Origin: Protula sp. h YS-2021
Taxonomy: Eukaryota > Annelida > Polychaeta > Sabellida > Serpulidae
Direction: 5' to 3'
NCBI GenBank assembly: GCA_949752745.1
Contig: OX457025.1
Coordinates: 51,295,098 to 51,359,097, forward strand
DNA: 64,000 bases
Positions 23,930-37,470 of the stretch are shown here, one piece after another. Positions within the stretch are counted from its first letter, which is position 1, and each line of letters opens with the position of its first letter. Under the pieces are notes generated by a model, which had not been told where the DNA came from, did no database searches, and saw nothing but the letters and a program-made list of their open reading frames with translations. The translations under genes were made by a program, and so were the position numbers.

Positions 23930-26900
23930 GTTTGCATTTCGGACCAGTGCGCATGTTTATTTAACTTTCCGTTATGCTCTGTTTGCATTTCGGACTAGTG
24001 CGCATGTTTATTTAGCTTGCGTTGATGCGCGGTTCGCATTTCGAACCAGGGCGCATGTTTATTTAACATGAATTGCCGCGGTTCGCGGTTCGCATTTCGG
24101 ACTAGTGCACATATTTATTCAACTTCCGTTGATGAGCGGTTCGAATTTCGGGCCAGTGCCCATGTTTTATTAGCTTGCGTTGTTGCCCGGTGCGCATTTC
24201 AGACCATTGCGCATGTGTATGTAGCTTCTGTTAATGCGCGATTCGCATCTGGGAGCAGTGTGCATGTTTATTTAACTTGTGTTGATGCGGGCTGCTTATT
24301 TTAGACCAGTGCGCACGTTTATTTAATTTGCGTTGATTCGTGGTTCTTATTTTAGACCAGTGCGCATGTTGATTTAACTTGCGCTCATGCGCATTTCGCA
24401 TTTTGGAACAGTGCACAAGCTTGCTTAACGTGCGTTGATGCGAGGTTTGCATTTCGGATGGTTTCGCATGTCAATATTTTTTTTCTCAAAAATTTCGAAA
24501 AAATACACAAGTATTTCAGTTCACTCAAAAGGCACAAGCCGTATGCATGATTCTTGAAAAATTTCAACCCAAAATCAGAAATTCCCAAATTGAGTCGAAC
24601 AGCACCAGCCGCAAACCGGACCCACATAGCGGTGCCTCATAACAAAAATAAATGAAATTGGATAAAAACTGTAGGAGGAAATGCATTTTAAATTTTTTTC
24701 TTCAAAAATTCAACACAAATCCAGTGACCGAATCAAAAAGCACTATCTGCATTCAAGAGACCTTAAGCATGCCTCACACCCATAATAAATGATATCGGAT
24801 CAAAACTGTAGCATTTTCTAAATGATATCGGATCAAAACTGTAGCAGAAAATGCATTTTGAGGTATTTTCTAAAAAAATTCCCCCCAAAAATCAGAAATT
24901 CCCAAATCGAGCCAAACAACACCAGCCGTATGCCCGACAGACCTAGCGATAAATGATAAATGATAAATGAAATTGGATAAAAACTATGGAAGTAAAGGCA
25001 TTTTGATTTTTTTCTTCAAAAAATCCACCCAAAATCCCCTGATCGACTCAGAAAGCACAAGTCGTATTTAAGATCCCGCGAGCATGCCTCACACCCATAA
25101 TAAATGATATAGGATCAAAACTGTAGCAGAAGATGCCTTTTGAGGTATTTTCTTCAAAAATTCCCCCCCCCCCATTAATTCAGAAATTTCCAGATCGAGT
25201 AAAAAAGCATGAACCGTATACCCTACCCTCCGAATGATGTCTCATTCGGAAAACAAATGAAATCTGATAAAAAATGTAGGAGGAAATGCATTTTGAATTT
25301 TTTTCCCCAAACATGAATTGCCGCGGTTCGCGGTTCGCATTTCGGACTAGTGCACATATTTATTCAACTTCCGTTGATGAGCGGTTCGAATTTCGGGCCA
25401 GTGCCCATGTTTTATTAGCTTGCGTTGATGCCCGGTGCGCATTTCAGACCATTGCGCATGTGTATGTAGCTTCTGTTAATGCGCGATTCGCATCTGGGAG
25501 CAGTGTGCATGTTTATTTAACTTGTGTTGATGCGGGCTGCTTATTTTAGACCAGTGCGCACGTTTATTTAATTTGCGTTGATTCGTGGTTCTTATTTTAG
25601 ACCAGTGCGCATGTTGATTTAACTTGCGCTCATGCGCATTTCGCATTTTGGAACAGTGCACAAGCTTGCTTAACGTGCGTTGATGCGAGGTTTGCATTTC
25701 GGATGGTTTCGCATGTCAATATTTTTTTTTCAAAAATTTCGAAAAAATACACAAGTATTTCAGTTCACTCAAAAGGCACAAGCCGTATGCATGATTCTTG
25801 AAAAATTTCAACCCAAAATCAGAAATTCCCAAATTGAGTCGAACAGCACCAGCCGCAAACCGGACCCACATAGCGGTGCCTCATAACAAAAATAAATGAA
25901 ATTGGATAAAAACTGTAGGAGGAAATGCATTTTAAATTTTTTTCTTCAAAAATTCAACACAAATCCAGTGACCGAATCAAAAAGCACTATCTGCATTCAA
26001 GAGACCTTAAGCATGCCTCACACCCATAATAAATGATATCGGATCAAAACTGTAGCATTTTCTAAATGATATCGGATCAAAACTGTAGCAGAAAATGCAT
26101 TTTGAGGTATTTTCTAAAAAAATTCCCCCCAAAAATCAGAAATTCCCAAATCGAGCCAAACAACACCAGCCGTATGCCCGACAGACCTAGCGATAAATGA
26201 TAAATGATAAATGAAATTGGATAAAAACTATGGAAGTAAAGGCATTTTGATTTTTTTCTTCAAAAAATCCACCCAAAATCCCCTGATCGACTCAGAAAGC
26301 ACAAGTCGTATTTAAGATCCCGCGAGCATGCCTCACACCCATAATAAATGATATAGGATCAAAACTGTAGCAGAAGATGCCTTTTGAGGTATTTTCTTCA
26401 AAAATTCCCCCCCCCATTAATTCAGAAATTTCCAGATCGAGTAAAAAAGCATGAACCGTATACCCTACCCTCCGAATGATGTCTCATTCGGAAAACAAAT
26501 GAAATCTGATAAAAAATGTAGGAGGAAATGCATTTTGAATTTTTTTCCCCAAACATGAATTGCCGCGGTTCGCGGTTCGCATTTCGGACTAGTGCACATA
26601 TTTATTCAACTTCCGTTGATGAGCGGTTCGAATTTCGGGCCAGTGCCCATGTTTTATTAGCTTGCGTTGTTGCCCGGTGCGCATTTCAGACCATTGCGCA
26701 TGTGTATGTAGCTTCTGTTAATGCGCGATTCGCATCTGGGAGCAGTGTGCATGTTTATTTAACTTGTGTTGATGCGGGCTGCTTATTTTAGACCAGTGCG
26801 CACGTTTATTTAATTTGCGTTGATTCGTGGTTCTTATTTTAGACCAGTGCGCATGTTGATTTAACTTGCGCTCATGCGCATTTCGCATTTTGGAACAGTG

Positions 26901-28800
26901 CACAAGCTTGCTTAACGTGCGTTGATGCGAGGTTTGCATTTCGGATGGTTTCGCATGTCAATATTTTTTTTCAAAAATTTCGAAAAAATACACAAGTATT
27001 TCAGTTCACTCAAAAGGCACAAGCCGTATGCATGATTCTTGAAAAATTTCAACCCAAAATCAGAAATTCCCAAATTGAGTCGAACAGCACCAGCCGCAAA
27101 CCGGACCCACATAGCGGTGCCTCATAACAAAAATAAATGAAATTGGATAAAAACTGTAGGAGGAAATGCATTTTAAATTTTTTTCTTCAAAAATTCAACA
27201 CAAATCCAGTGACCGAATCAAAAAGCACTATCTGCATTCAAGAGACCTTAAGCATGCCTCACACCCATAATAAATGATATCGGATCAAAACTGTAGCATT
27301 TTCTAAATGATATCGGATCAAAACTGTAGCAGAAAATGCATTTTGAGGTATTTTCTAAAAAAATTCCCCCCAAAAATCAGAAATTCCCAAATCGAGCCAA
27401 ACAACACCAGCCGTATGCCCGACAGACCTAGCGATAAATGATAAATGATACATGAAATTGGATAAAAACTATGGAAGTAAAGGCATTTTGATTTTTTTCT
27501 TCAAAAAATCCACCCAAAATCCCCTGATCGACTCAGAAAGCACAAGTCGTATTTAAGATCCCGCGAGCATGCCTCACACCCATAATAAATGATATAGGAT
27601 CAAAACTGTAGCAGAAGATGCCTTTTGAGGTATTTTCTTCAAAAATTCCCCCCCCCCCATTAATTCAGAAATTTCCAGATCGAGTAAAAAAGCATGAACC
27701 GTATACCCTACCCTCCGAATGATGTCTCATTCGGAAAACAAATGAAATCTGATAAAAAATGTAGGAGGAAATGCATTTTGAATTTTTTTCCCCAAACATG
27801 AATTGCCGCGGTTCGCGGTTCGCATTTCGGACTAGTGCACATATTTATTCAACTTCCGTTGATGAGCGGTTCGAATTTCGGGCCAGTGCCCATGTTTTAT
27901 TAGCTTGCGTTGTTGCCCGGTGCGCATTTCAGACCATTGCGCATGTGTATGTAGCTTCTGTTAATGCGCGATTCGCATCTGGGAGCAGTGTGCATGTTTA
28001 TTTAACTTGTGTTGATGCGGGCTGCTTATTTTAGACCAGTGCGCACGTTTATTTAATTTGCGTTGATTCGTGGTTCTTATTTTAGACCAGTGCGCATGTT
28101 GATTTAACTTGCGCTCATGCGCATTTCGCATTTTGGAACAGTGCACAAGCTTGCTTAACGTGCGTTGATGCGAGGTTTGCATTTCGGATGGTTTCGCATG
28201 TCAATATTTTTTTTTCAAAAATTTCGAAAAAATACACAAGTATTTCAGTTCACTCAAAAGGCACAAGCCGTATGCATGATTCTTGAAAAATTTCAACCCA
28301 AAATCAGAAATTCCCAAATTGAGTCGAACAGCACCAGCCGCAAACCGGACCCACATAGCGGTGCCTCATAACAAAAATAAATGAAATTGGATAAAAACTG
28401 TAGGAGGAAATGCATTTTAAATTTTTTTCTTCAAAAATTCAACACAAATCCAGCACTATCTGCATTCAAGAGACCTTAAGCATGCCTCACACCCATAATA
28501 AATGATATCGGATCAAAACTGTAGCATTTTCTAAATGATATCGGATCAAAACTGTAGCAGAAAATGCATTTTGAGGTATTTTCTAAAAAAATTCCCCCCA
28601 AAAATCAGAAATTCCCAAATCGAGCCAAACAACACCAGCCGTATGCCCGACAGACCTAGCGATAAATGATAAATGATAAATGAAATTGGATAAAAACTAT
28701 GGAAGTAAAGGCATTTTGATTTTTTTCTTCAAAAAATCCACCCAAAATCCCCTGATCGACTCAGAAAGCACAAGTCGTATTTAAGATCCCGCGAGCATGC
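23930..28800 (+). repeat. Two-level satellite with 1.24-kb units (~4 copies)
   Basis: Units begin at 'ACATGAATTGCCGCGGTTCG' near 24066, 25311, 26553 and 27796, giving periods of 1245, 1242 and 1243 bp with almost no divergence. Each unit has two blocks. The first is about nine 51-bp subrepeats ('GTGCGCATGTTTATTTAACT', 'GTTGATGCGCGGTTCGCATT'). The second is about five 135-170-bp subrepeats ('GGAGGAAATGCATTTTGAAT', 'GGATCAAAACTGTAGCAG'). The 51-bp period is 17 codons, so one frame stays open and repeats a 17-residue motif. This is a by-product rather than a gene. Confidence 0.9.
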
Positions 28801-29884
28801 CTCATAATCTGTAGGAGGAAATGCATTTTGAATTTTTTTCCCCAAAAATCCCTTGATGGACTCAAAAAGCACAAGATGTATTCCAGACCCCCAAAGCATG
28901 CCTCACACCCAAAATGAATGATATAGATCAAAACTGTAGCAGAAGATGCATTTTTAATTAGTTTCTTCAAAAATTACCCCCCAAATCAGAAATTCCCAAA
29001 TCGAGTCAAACAGCACAAGCCCGACCCATCTAGCGATGCCTCATACCAAAAATAAATGAAATTGGACAAAAACTACAGGTGGAAATGCATTTTGAATTTT
29101 TTCTTCAAAAATTCCCCAAAACTGCCCTGGTAGACTCGAAAAGCACAAGAGGTAGTTAAGACCCCCAAGCATGCCTCACACCCCAAATAAGTGATATCGG
29201 ATCAAAACTGTAGCAGAAGATGCATTTTGAGGTATTTTCTTCAAACATTTTCTTCAAAAAATCAAAAATTCCCAAATCGAGTAAAAAAGCACGAGTCGTA
29301 TGCCGACCCACCTAGCATTGCCTCATGCCACAAATAAATGAAGTCGGATAAAAACTGTAGGAGGAAATGCATTTTGAAGTTTTTTCTTCAAAATTTTTCC
29401 AAAAATTCAAAAATTACTCGATCGACTAAATATGCTCAAAACTTATGCAGCACCCCTTAGGGATGCTTCAAACCCAAAATAAATAAAATCGGTTAGAAAC
29501 TGTAGGGGGGAATGCAGTTTGAAGTTTTTTTGGGAAATTCTCCAAAAACACAAAAATTGTCCGATCAACTAAAATAGCATGAGGCGTATGCAGACCCCTT
29601 AGGAGAGCTTCATGCCAAAAATAAACGACAGTGGATTAAAAATGTAGGAGGATATATATTTTAAAAGTTTTTCTTCAAAAATTCCCCCCAAATTCAAAAA
29701 TTATCCGATTGACTGGAAAATTATAAGCCGTACGCACGATCTCTTACGGAAACCTCATACCGAAAACAAATGATATCGGTTAAAAAATGTAGGAGGAGAC
29801 GTATTTGGAATTATTTTTGAAAATTCTTGTTCAAAAATTCACCAAAAAAAAAAAATTGTCTGATCGATTAAAAAAGCAAAAGCC
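28801..29884 (+). repeat. Diverged ~140-bp monomers flanking the 1.24-kb satellite
   Basis: The second-block subrepeat continues alone here at about 28811, 28936, 29075, 29212, 29358, 29500, 29645 and 29790, increasingly diverged to the right. This looks like an older array from which the 1.24-kb unit was later amplified. Confidence 0.8.
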
Positions 29885-30700
29885 GTATGTACATAGTTGT
29901 GTATATTTGTATACTGTTGTACATGCTTGTACCTAGTTGTATATGGTTGTGAATTGGTGTACATAGTTGTACATAGTTGTGCATAGATGTACATAGTTGT
30001 GCATAGATGTACATATTTTTACATAGTTGTGCATGTTTGTATACTGTTGTACATGCTTGTACATAGTTGTATGTGGTTTTGCATAGTTGTACATACTTAT
30101 ACATAGTTGTACATATATGTATACAGTTGTGCATGGTTGTACATAGTTGTAAACAGTTGTGCATAGTTGTACATAGTTGTGCATATTTCTATACTGTTGT
30201 ACATACTTGTACATAGTTGTATATGGTTGTGCATAGTTGTACATAGTTATACATAGTTGTGCATAGATGTGCATATATGTATACAGTTCTGCATGGTTGT
30301 ACATAGTTGTATATGGTTGTGCATAGTTGTACATAGTTATACATAGTTGTGCATAGATGTGCATATATGTATACAGTTGTGCATGGTTGTATATAGTTGT
30401 ACACAGTTGTGCATAGTTGTAGATAGTTGTGCATATTTATATACTGTTGTACATAGTTGTACATAGTTGTGCATATTTGTATACTGTTGTACATGCTTGT
30501 ACATAGTTGTATATAGTTGTGCATAGCTGTACATGCTTATACATAGTTGTGCATAGATGTGCCTATATGCATACAGTTGTGCATAGTTGTACATAGTTGT
30601 ACACAGTTGTGCATAGTTGTAGATAGTTGTGCATATTTGTACACTGTTTTACAGGCTTGTACACAGTTGTAACCAGTTGTACATGGTTGTAAATAGTTGT
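29885..30700 (-). repeat. 10-bp minisatellite (ACATAGTTGT / GCATAGTTGT)
   Basis: About 80 copies of a 10-bp unit, mostly TACATAGTTG or TGCATAGTTG, run without interruption. Because 10 is not a multiple of 3 and the unit has no stop on the minus strand, all three minus frames stay open and spell N-Y-V-Q-L-C-T-T-like repeats. Those frames should not be called genes. Confidence 0.9.
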
Positions 30701-31050
30701 ATGCAGTTCAGTTTTGCCACATCATCCTTTTTTTAAAGAACGCACGATTTTATCCTTTTTATCCTTAAATGATTTTTTATAATTTTTAAAAATGTTCATC
30801 AATATCGTATCACATTTTGCATGGTTGTGCATAGTTGTATATAGTTCAGTGTTGCCATATCATTCTTTTTTTTTTTAATTATTGTTCTTTTTTTTTTTTA
30901 AAAAGCACGATTTTATCCTTTTTATCCTTAAATACTTTTTAAAAATTTTCATCAATATCTTATCCCATTGTATAAAAATATTATTCTAAATGATGTTACT
31001 TAGTTCTTATTTCTTGAATTATTTTAAATAATTTTAATCTATAATTTTGA
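30701..31050 (+). repeat. Duplicated AT-rich block
   Basis: The 'CACGATTTTATCCTTTTTAT' segment occurs at about 30745 and 30903, each preceded by 'CAGTTTTGCCACATCAT' or a variant. The minisatellite reappears briefly at 30820-30850, so the block and minisatellite were probably duplicated together. Confidence 0.65.
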
Positions 31051-32267
31051 CTTGCTTGTCCCTAGGGACCAACGGTAAAGTACGTATGCATATTTTGTTA
31101 AATTTCAGACTACCCTAATTGTTTGCACTAAACTGTGATGTCTTTATGGAATTTGACTTTAAAGTTCGCATCCAACTACCACCGACCCCACTTGCCCGGT
31201 GCATATGTATTTTATGGATGGTCACTTTATGTTTTGCAGGTTTGATTACTTTTAAGACGTCGAAGTTTTGTTCGGATTTATGAAAAATAGTCAAATTGAC
31301 TGTTTTTAGCCCCGACTTCTTTCAGAAGTGGAGGCTATAGCAATCGTTACAAGAATGTGCGTATCTACGCTTTTAAGTTATAAAAATAGTATCTCCTTCT
31401 AGGTTTCTAGCCTAGTGTCTTGAAATTTTGGGGAGTGGCAGCGGACATAAGTACTGTTATATCATCATGCGCATATATGAATAACGTTTAGTTATTTTAC
31501 TTCGCAAAGTGGGATTTAAGTCGCAACCACACAAAAAATAACATTTCCCAAAATCAGAATTTGTACACAAATCCACAGTTTCTACTATTTCGTAATATAA
31601 TCCTTCAAATTACAGTAATATTCCGAGATAGGTCGCGTTCTTTACTTTTCATGTGTTTAAGCGTTAACTTGCATATGGCTAGGCTCTTTAAACATCAGAA
31701 CAACCCTGCATTTTCACGTCTATTTTAGATCTGCATGTAAATATGTGTTGTGTGTTCGAACCCATGTGTCTAGTATGTCCAGGTGAGCTTCTCTGTCTTT
31801 ATCTGAACCAATTTTTCGAGATGGAAGGGAACATTGTCGTATTCCTGTTTTTTACACCGTTGTCGTTCTTTTTTATCCATTTGTTCTTTAGCAAGTGCTC
31901 CATCGTCGCTAAACGGGACGTTAAGCATCAGCCATGAATTGGCGGAAATGTTGACCACAATCCAATTTAAAGAAACGTATCTTTTAAGGATCCTAGAGAA
32001 ATTCGATGTTTTGAGATCCGCCTTAGATTAAGGAAATGGCTGCCTTTCAACAAATTTAAGTAACAGGTTTTTAAACTGCTGCTGCCACTTTTTGGCAACC
32101 GAACAAGCCTTTTGATGCTTGCTTTGTGAGATGTGGGCTGGTTACAATGTCCCTGGACATTCTTGTTTTTACGCTGCACTGTTTTCGGAGAAACATGAAT
32201 GTAACTTCATGCTGTTATGCTCAAGTTGGCGTAACTTGTGTTATTTGCGAGGCCGTTAAGATAAGAG
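31051..32267. other. No gene recognised; partial large-repeat unit and SINE-like tail
   Basis: The stretch 31490-31800 is a diverged copy of the 'ACTTCGCAAAATGGGAATTA' and 'GTTCGAACCTACTTGTCTAG' blocks of the tandem units that follow. At 31894-31936, 'CGTCGCTAAACGGGACGTTA' resembles a tail common in molluscan dispersed repeats. No coding exon was supported. Confidence 0.5.
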
Positions 32268-35200
32268 CTATTTTGACCTCGTCTTAGGACACCAGCACGT
32301 GTGGGTTGGTAATAAGGCGCAGCTTCGTGTGTTATGAAACAGTTCAGAATCTAGAGCTAGAGGCTGACACTTTGCTGAGCTGAACTTGACCTTCACTCCA
32401 AAATCAAAGGTGACGTTCACTGTTTTCTCGGAATTCGTTCGGGGTAGAGAGTAATCAATTCAGTCGGAGCGGGATGTAATGCAGCGTTTGCTTCTTTTAC
32501 TTCGCAAAATGGGAATTAAGTCGCGAACGTACCTTCACTTACTCCCCCCTGTGGGGTGGGAGGGATTCTCAAGAATACACCTACTGTTTTCTGTTCCGTG
32601 CATGGCGTAAGAGGCGACTAATCGGAATTTCTCTCTAACTCTTCTACTATTTCCTCATTCTTCCTTTTTTCCCACTTGTTTCTTTAACAAGTGTGTCGTA
32701 ATATACCCATCCTAGTTAATGAACCCCAAACAAACGAACAAACCTTCACTTACAGACGACAGGAGCAAACATCTACCACCAAGACAGTGTCACTTTTTAG
32801 TCACCGAGGGGAAAAGAACAAATTATGAAAGGTTTAAATCATTTTATACATATATACTGCGCAAAAATAGTCCTCAATCAGCAGCAGTGGGTTTCTTAAA
32901 ATGATTCATAATTTGTATGAATGATAAAATTGTAATATATGAATAACGTTTACTTTTTTACTTCGCAAAATGGGAATTAAGTCGCAACCACATAAAAATA
33001 ACGTTTCCCAAATTCAGAATTTTGTTTTACACAGATACACAGTTTCTAATATTTCATAATGAAATTCTTTAAATTACAGTCATAATCTGAGATATGTCGC
33101 GTTCTTTTCTCTGTTCAGGTTTCATGTGTTTAAGCATTAACTTGCATGTGGCTAGGCTGTTTAAACGTCAGAAGAACCCTGTATTTTCACGTCTATTTTA
33201 GATATGCATGTAAATGTATGTTGTGTGTTCGAACCTACTTGTCTAGTGTGTCCAGATAAGCTTCTCTATCTTTATCTACCGTTGTCGGAGTTACGTGAGT
33301 TGTAACTTCATGTTCGGAACATTGATCTTCGTGTGTGAGTCTAAGGTGACGTGACTTGTGTTATTGTCGTCGTCGTTCCGAGTAGAACGAATTTGATTTG
33401 ATATTCGGACACCAGCCCTTGTGCGTTGGTAATAAAGAGCAGCTTCATGTGCTGGGAATTGTTCAAAATCTAGCACCAAAGGTTGGGACTTTTAAAGAGA
33501 TGAGCTTGGACCTTCGTTCCAAGGTCAAAGATGATGGTAACTGTTTTTATCTCGCACTTCCTTCGTGAGAGAGCCGATTTTGGTTCAATTTTGGGACACC
33601 AGCCACTGTGTGAGGTTAAATAAGGGGAAGCTCCGCATATTGATAACTTCTAATAGAACGAATGGTGCATATTTTCCAGCTGAAACACCATACGAAGCCA
33701 TTTTAGGCACTTCTTCGTAATCTGAAGACTGACCATCATTTCTTGTTAAGTCCTCCTTATTTTCTTACACTACACCGTACTTGTCACTCCATCTGTGTTG
33801 TCGCAGACGTTGTAAAGGGAGAGAGTGATTTGATTTCTTTTTCGGAATGGCGATCTGAAGTTTAATTTTCAAGGTCAAAGGGCACATAACTTGTGTCCCC
33901 TTGTGCGAATCTTAAGAACAGACCCACAGTCTGTTGCGTGCATGTCGTAGGCAACTAATCGGAAGAGCTATTTTGACCTCGTCTTAGGACACCAGCACGT
34001 GTGGGTTGGTAATAAGGCGCAGCTTCGTGTGTTATGAAACAGTTCAGAATCTAGAGCTAGAGGCTGGCACTTTGCTGAGCTGAACTTGACCTTCACTCCA
34101 AAGTCAAAGGTGACGTTCACTGTTTTCTGAGAATTCGTTCGGGGTAGAGAGTAATCAATTCAGTCGGAGCGGGATGTAATGCAGCGTTTGCTTCTTTTAC
34201 TTCGGAAAATGGGAATTAAGTCCTTCACTTACTCCCCACTGTGGGGTGGGAGGGATTCTCAAGAATACACCTACTGCTTTCTGTTCCGTGCATGGCGTAA
34301 GAGGCGACTAATCGGAATTTCTTTCTAACTCTTCTACTATTTCCTCATTCTTCCTTTTTCCCACTTGTTTCTTTAACAAGTGTGTCCTAATATACCCATC
34401 CTAGTTAATGAACCCCAAACTAAAGAACAAACCTTCACTTACAGACGAAAGGAGCAAACATCTACCACCAAGCCAGTGTCACTTTTTAGTCACCGAGGGG
34501 AAAAGAACAAATTATGAAAGGTTTAAATCATTTTATACATATATACTGTGCAAAAATAGTCCTCAATCAGCAGCAGTGGGTTTCTTAAAATGATTCATAA
34601 TTTGTATGAATGATAAAATTGTAATATATGAATAACGCTTACTTTTTTACTTCGCAAAATGGGAATTAAGTAGCAACCACACAAAAATAACGTTTCCCAA
34701 ATTCAGAATTTTTACAGACATATGACAGGTTTAAATCGTTTTTATACATATATACAGTGCAAAAATAGTCCTCAATCAGCAGCAGTGGGTTTCTTAAAAT
34801 GATTCATGGTTTTTATGAATGATAAAATTGTATTATGAATAACGTTTACTTTTTTACTTCGCAAAATGGGAATTAATTCGGAAGCACACAAAAATAACGT
34901 TTCCCAAATTCAGAATTTTTACAGATATATGACAGGTTTAAATCATTTTTATACATATATACAGTGCAAATATAGTCCTCAATCAGCAGCAGTGGGTTTC
35001 TTAAAATGATTCATGATTTGTATGAATGATAAAATTGTAATATATGAATAACGCTTAATTTTTTACTTCGCAAAATGGGAATTTAGTCGCAACCACCCAA
35101 AAAAGAAAACGTTTCCCAAATTCAGAATTTTTACACAGATACACAGTTTCTAATATTTCATAATGAAATTCTTTAAATTACAGTCATAATCTGAGATATG

Positions 35201-37470
35201 TCGCGTTCTTTTCTCTGTTCAGGTTTCATGTGTTTAAGCATTAACTTGCATGTGGCTAGGCTGTTTAAACGCCAGAAGAACCCTGTATTTTCACGTCTAT
35301 TTTAGATATGCATGTAAATATATGTTGTGTGTTTGAACCTACTTGTCTAGTGTGTCCACGTTAGCTTCTCTATCTTTATCTACCGTTGTCGGAGTTACGT
35401 GAGTTGTAATTTCATGTCCGGAACATTGATCTTCGTGTGTGAGTCTAAGGTGACGTGACTTGTGTTATTGTTGACGCCGTTCCGAGTAGAACGAATTTGA
35501 TTTGATATTCGGACACCAGCCCTTGTGCGTTGGTAATAAAGAGCAGCTTCATGTGCTGGGAAATGTTCAAAATCTAGCACCAAAGGTTGGGACTTTTAAA
35601 GAGATGAGCTTGGACCTTCGTTCCAAGGTCAAAGATGATGGTAACTGTTTTTATCTCGCACTTCCTTCGTGAGAGAGCCGATTTTGGTTCAATTTTGGGA
35701 CACCAGCCACTGTGTGAGGTTAAATAAGGGGCAACTCCGCGTATTGATAACCTCTAATAGAACGAATGGTGCATATTTTCCAGCTGAAATACCATACGAA
35801 GCCATTTTAGGCACTTCTTCGTAATCTGAAGACTGACCTTCATCTCTTGGTAAATCTTCCTTATTTTCTGACACTACACCGTACTTGTCACTCCATCTGT
35901 GTTGTCTCAGTCGTTATAAAGGGAGAGAGTGATTTGATTTCTTTTTCGGAATGGCGATCTGAAGTTTAATCTTCAAGGTCGAAGGGCAACAGCCTGTGTC
36001 CCCTTGTGCGAATCTTAAGAACAGACCCACAGTCTGTTGCGTGCATGTCGTAGGCAACTAATCGGAAGAGCTATTTTGACCTCGTCTTAGGACACCAGCA
36101 CGTGTGGGTTGGTAATAAGGCGCAGCTTCGTGTGTTATGAAACAGTTCAGAATCTAGAGCTAGAGGCTGGCACTTTGCTGAGCTGAACTTGACCTTCACT
36201 CCAAAGTCAAAGGTGATGTTCACTGTTTTCTCGGAATTCGGGGGTAGAGAGTAATCAATTCAGTCGGAGCGGGATGTAATGCAGCGTTTGCTTCTTTTAC
36301 TTCGCAAAATGGGAATTAAGTCGCGACCGTACCTTCACTTACTCCCCCCTGTGGGGTGGGAGGGATTCTCAAGAATACACCTACTGCTTTCTGTTCCGTG
36401 CATGTCGTAAGAGGCGACTAATCGGAATTTCTTTCTAACTCTTCGACTATTTCCTCATTCTTCCTTTTTTCCCACTTGTTTCTTTAAGAAATGTGTCCTA
36501 ATATACCCATCCTAGTTAATGAACCCCAAACAAACCTTCACTTACAGACGACAGGAGCAAACATCTACCACTAAGCCAATGTCACTTTTTAGTCACCGAG
36601 GGGAAAAGAACAAACTATGACAGGTTTAAATCATTTTATACATATATACTGTGCAAAAATAGTCCTCAATCAGCAGCAGTGGGTTTCTTAAAATGATTCA
36701 TGATTTTTTTGAATGATAAAATTGTAATATATGAATAACGTTTACTTTTTTACTTCGCAAAATGGGAATTAATTCGGAAGCACACAAAAATAACGTTTCC
36801 CAAATTCAGAATTTTTACAGACATATGACAGGTTTAAATCATTTTTATACATATATACAGTGCAAATATAGTCCTCAATCAGCAGCAGTGGGTTTCTTAA
36901 AATGATTCATGATTTGTATGAATGATAAAATTGTAATATATGAATAACGTTTACTTTTTTACTTCGCAAAATGGGAATTTAGTCGCAACCACAAAAAAGA
37001 AAACGTTTCCCAAATTCAGAATTTTATACACAGATACACACTTTCTAATATTTCATAATGAAATTCTTTAAATTACAGTCATATCTGAGATATGTCGCGT
37101 TCTTTTTTCTGTTTCATGTGTTTAAGCATTAACTTGCATGTGGCAAGGCTGTTTAAACGCCAGAAGAACCCTGTATTTTCACGCCTATTTTAGATATGCA
37201 TGTAAATATATGTTGTGTGTTCGAACCTACTTGTCTAGTGTGTCCATGTTAGCTTCTCTATCTTTATCTACCGTTGTCGGAGTTACTTGAGTTGTAATTT
37301 CATGTTCGGAACATTGATCTTCGTGTGTGAGTCTAAGGTGACGTGACTTGTGTTATTGTTGACGCCGTTCCGAGTAGAACGAATTTGATCTGATATTCAG
37401 ACACCAGCCCTTGTGCGTTGGTAATAAAGAGCAGCTTCATGTGCTGGGAAATGTTCAAAATCTAGCACCA
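32268..37470 (+). repeat. Three tandem large units (1.7, 2.1 and ~1.4 kb)
   Basis: The unit start 'GCTATTTTGACCTCGTCTTA' occurs at 32268, 33969 and 36069. All units then contain 'CATGGCGTAAGAGGCGACTA' or 'CATGTCGTAAGAGGCGACTA', 'GACAGGAGCAAACATCTACC' and 'GTTCGAACCTACTTGTCTAG' in the same order. An internal ~207-bp subrepeat ('TCCTCAATCAGCAGCAGTGG') is present once in unit 1 (32870), three times in unit 2 (34560, 34770, 34977) and twice in unit 3 (36665, 36875). This explains most of the length difference between units 1 and 2. Unit 3 loses homology at about 37465. Confidence 0.85.
35750..35910 (-). pseudogene. Exon-like segment inside the large tandem repeat
   Basis: On the minus strand this copy reads WSDKYGVVSENKEDLPRDEG and then QSSDYEEVPKMASY, followed by a possible 5' splice site (TATG|GTATTT) and preceded by an AG acceptor. 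The homologous segment of the previous unit (near 33650-33810) has a TAA stop in the middle. It may be a captured host exon or chance. I recognise no family. Confidence 0.3.

Noticed and set aside
29868..30594. Four overlapping minus-strand open frames of 85-143 codons
   Set aside because: They are the three reading frames of a stop-free 10-bp minisatellite. The codon content follows the repeat unit.
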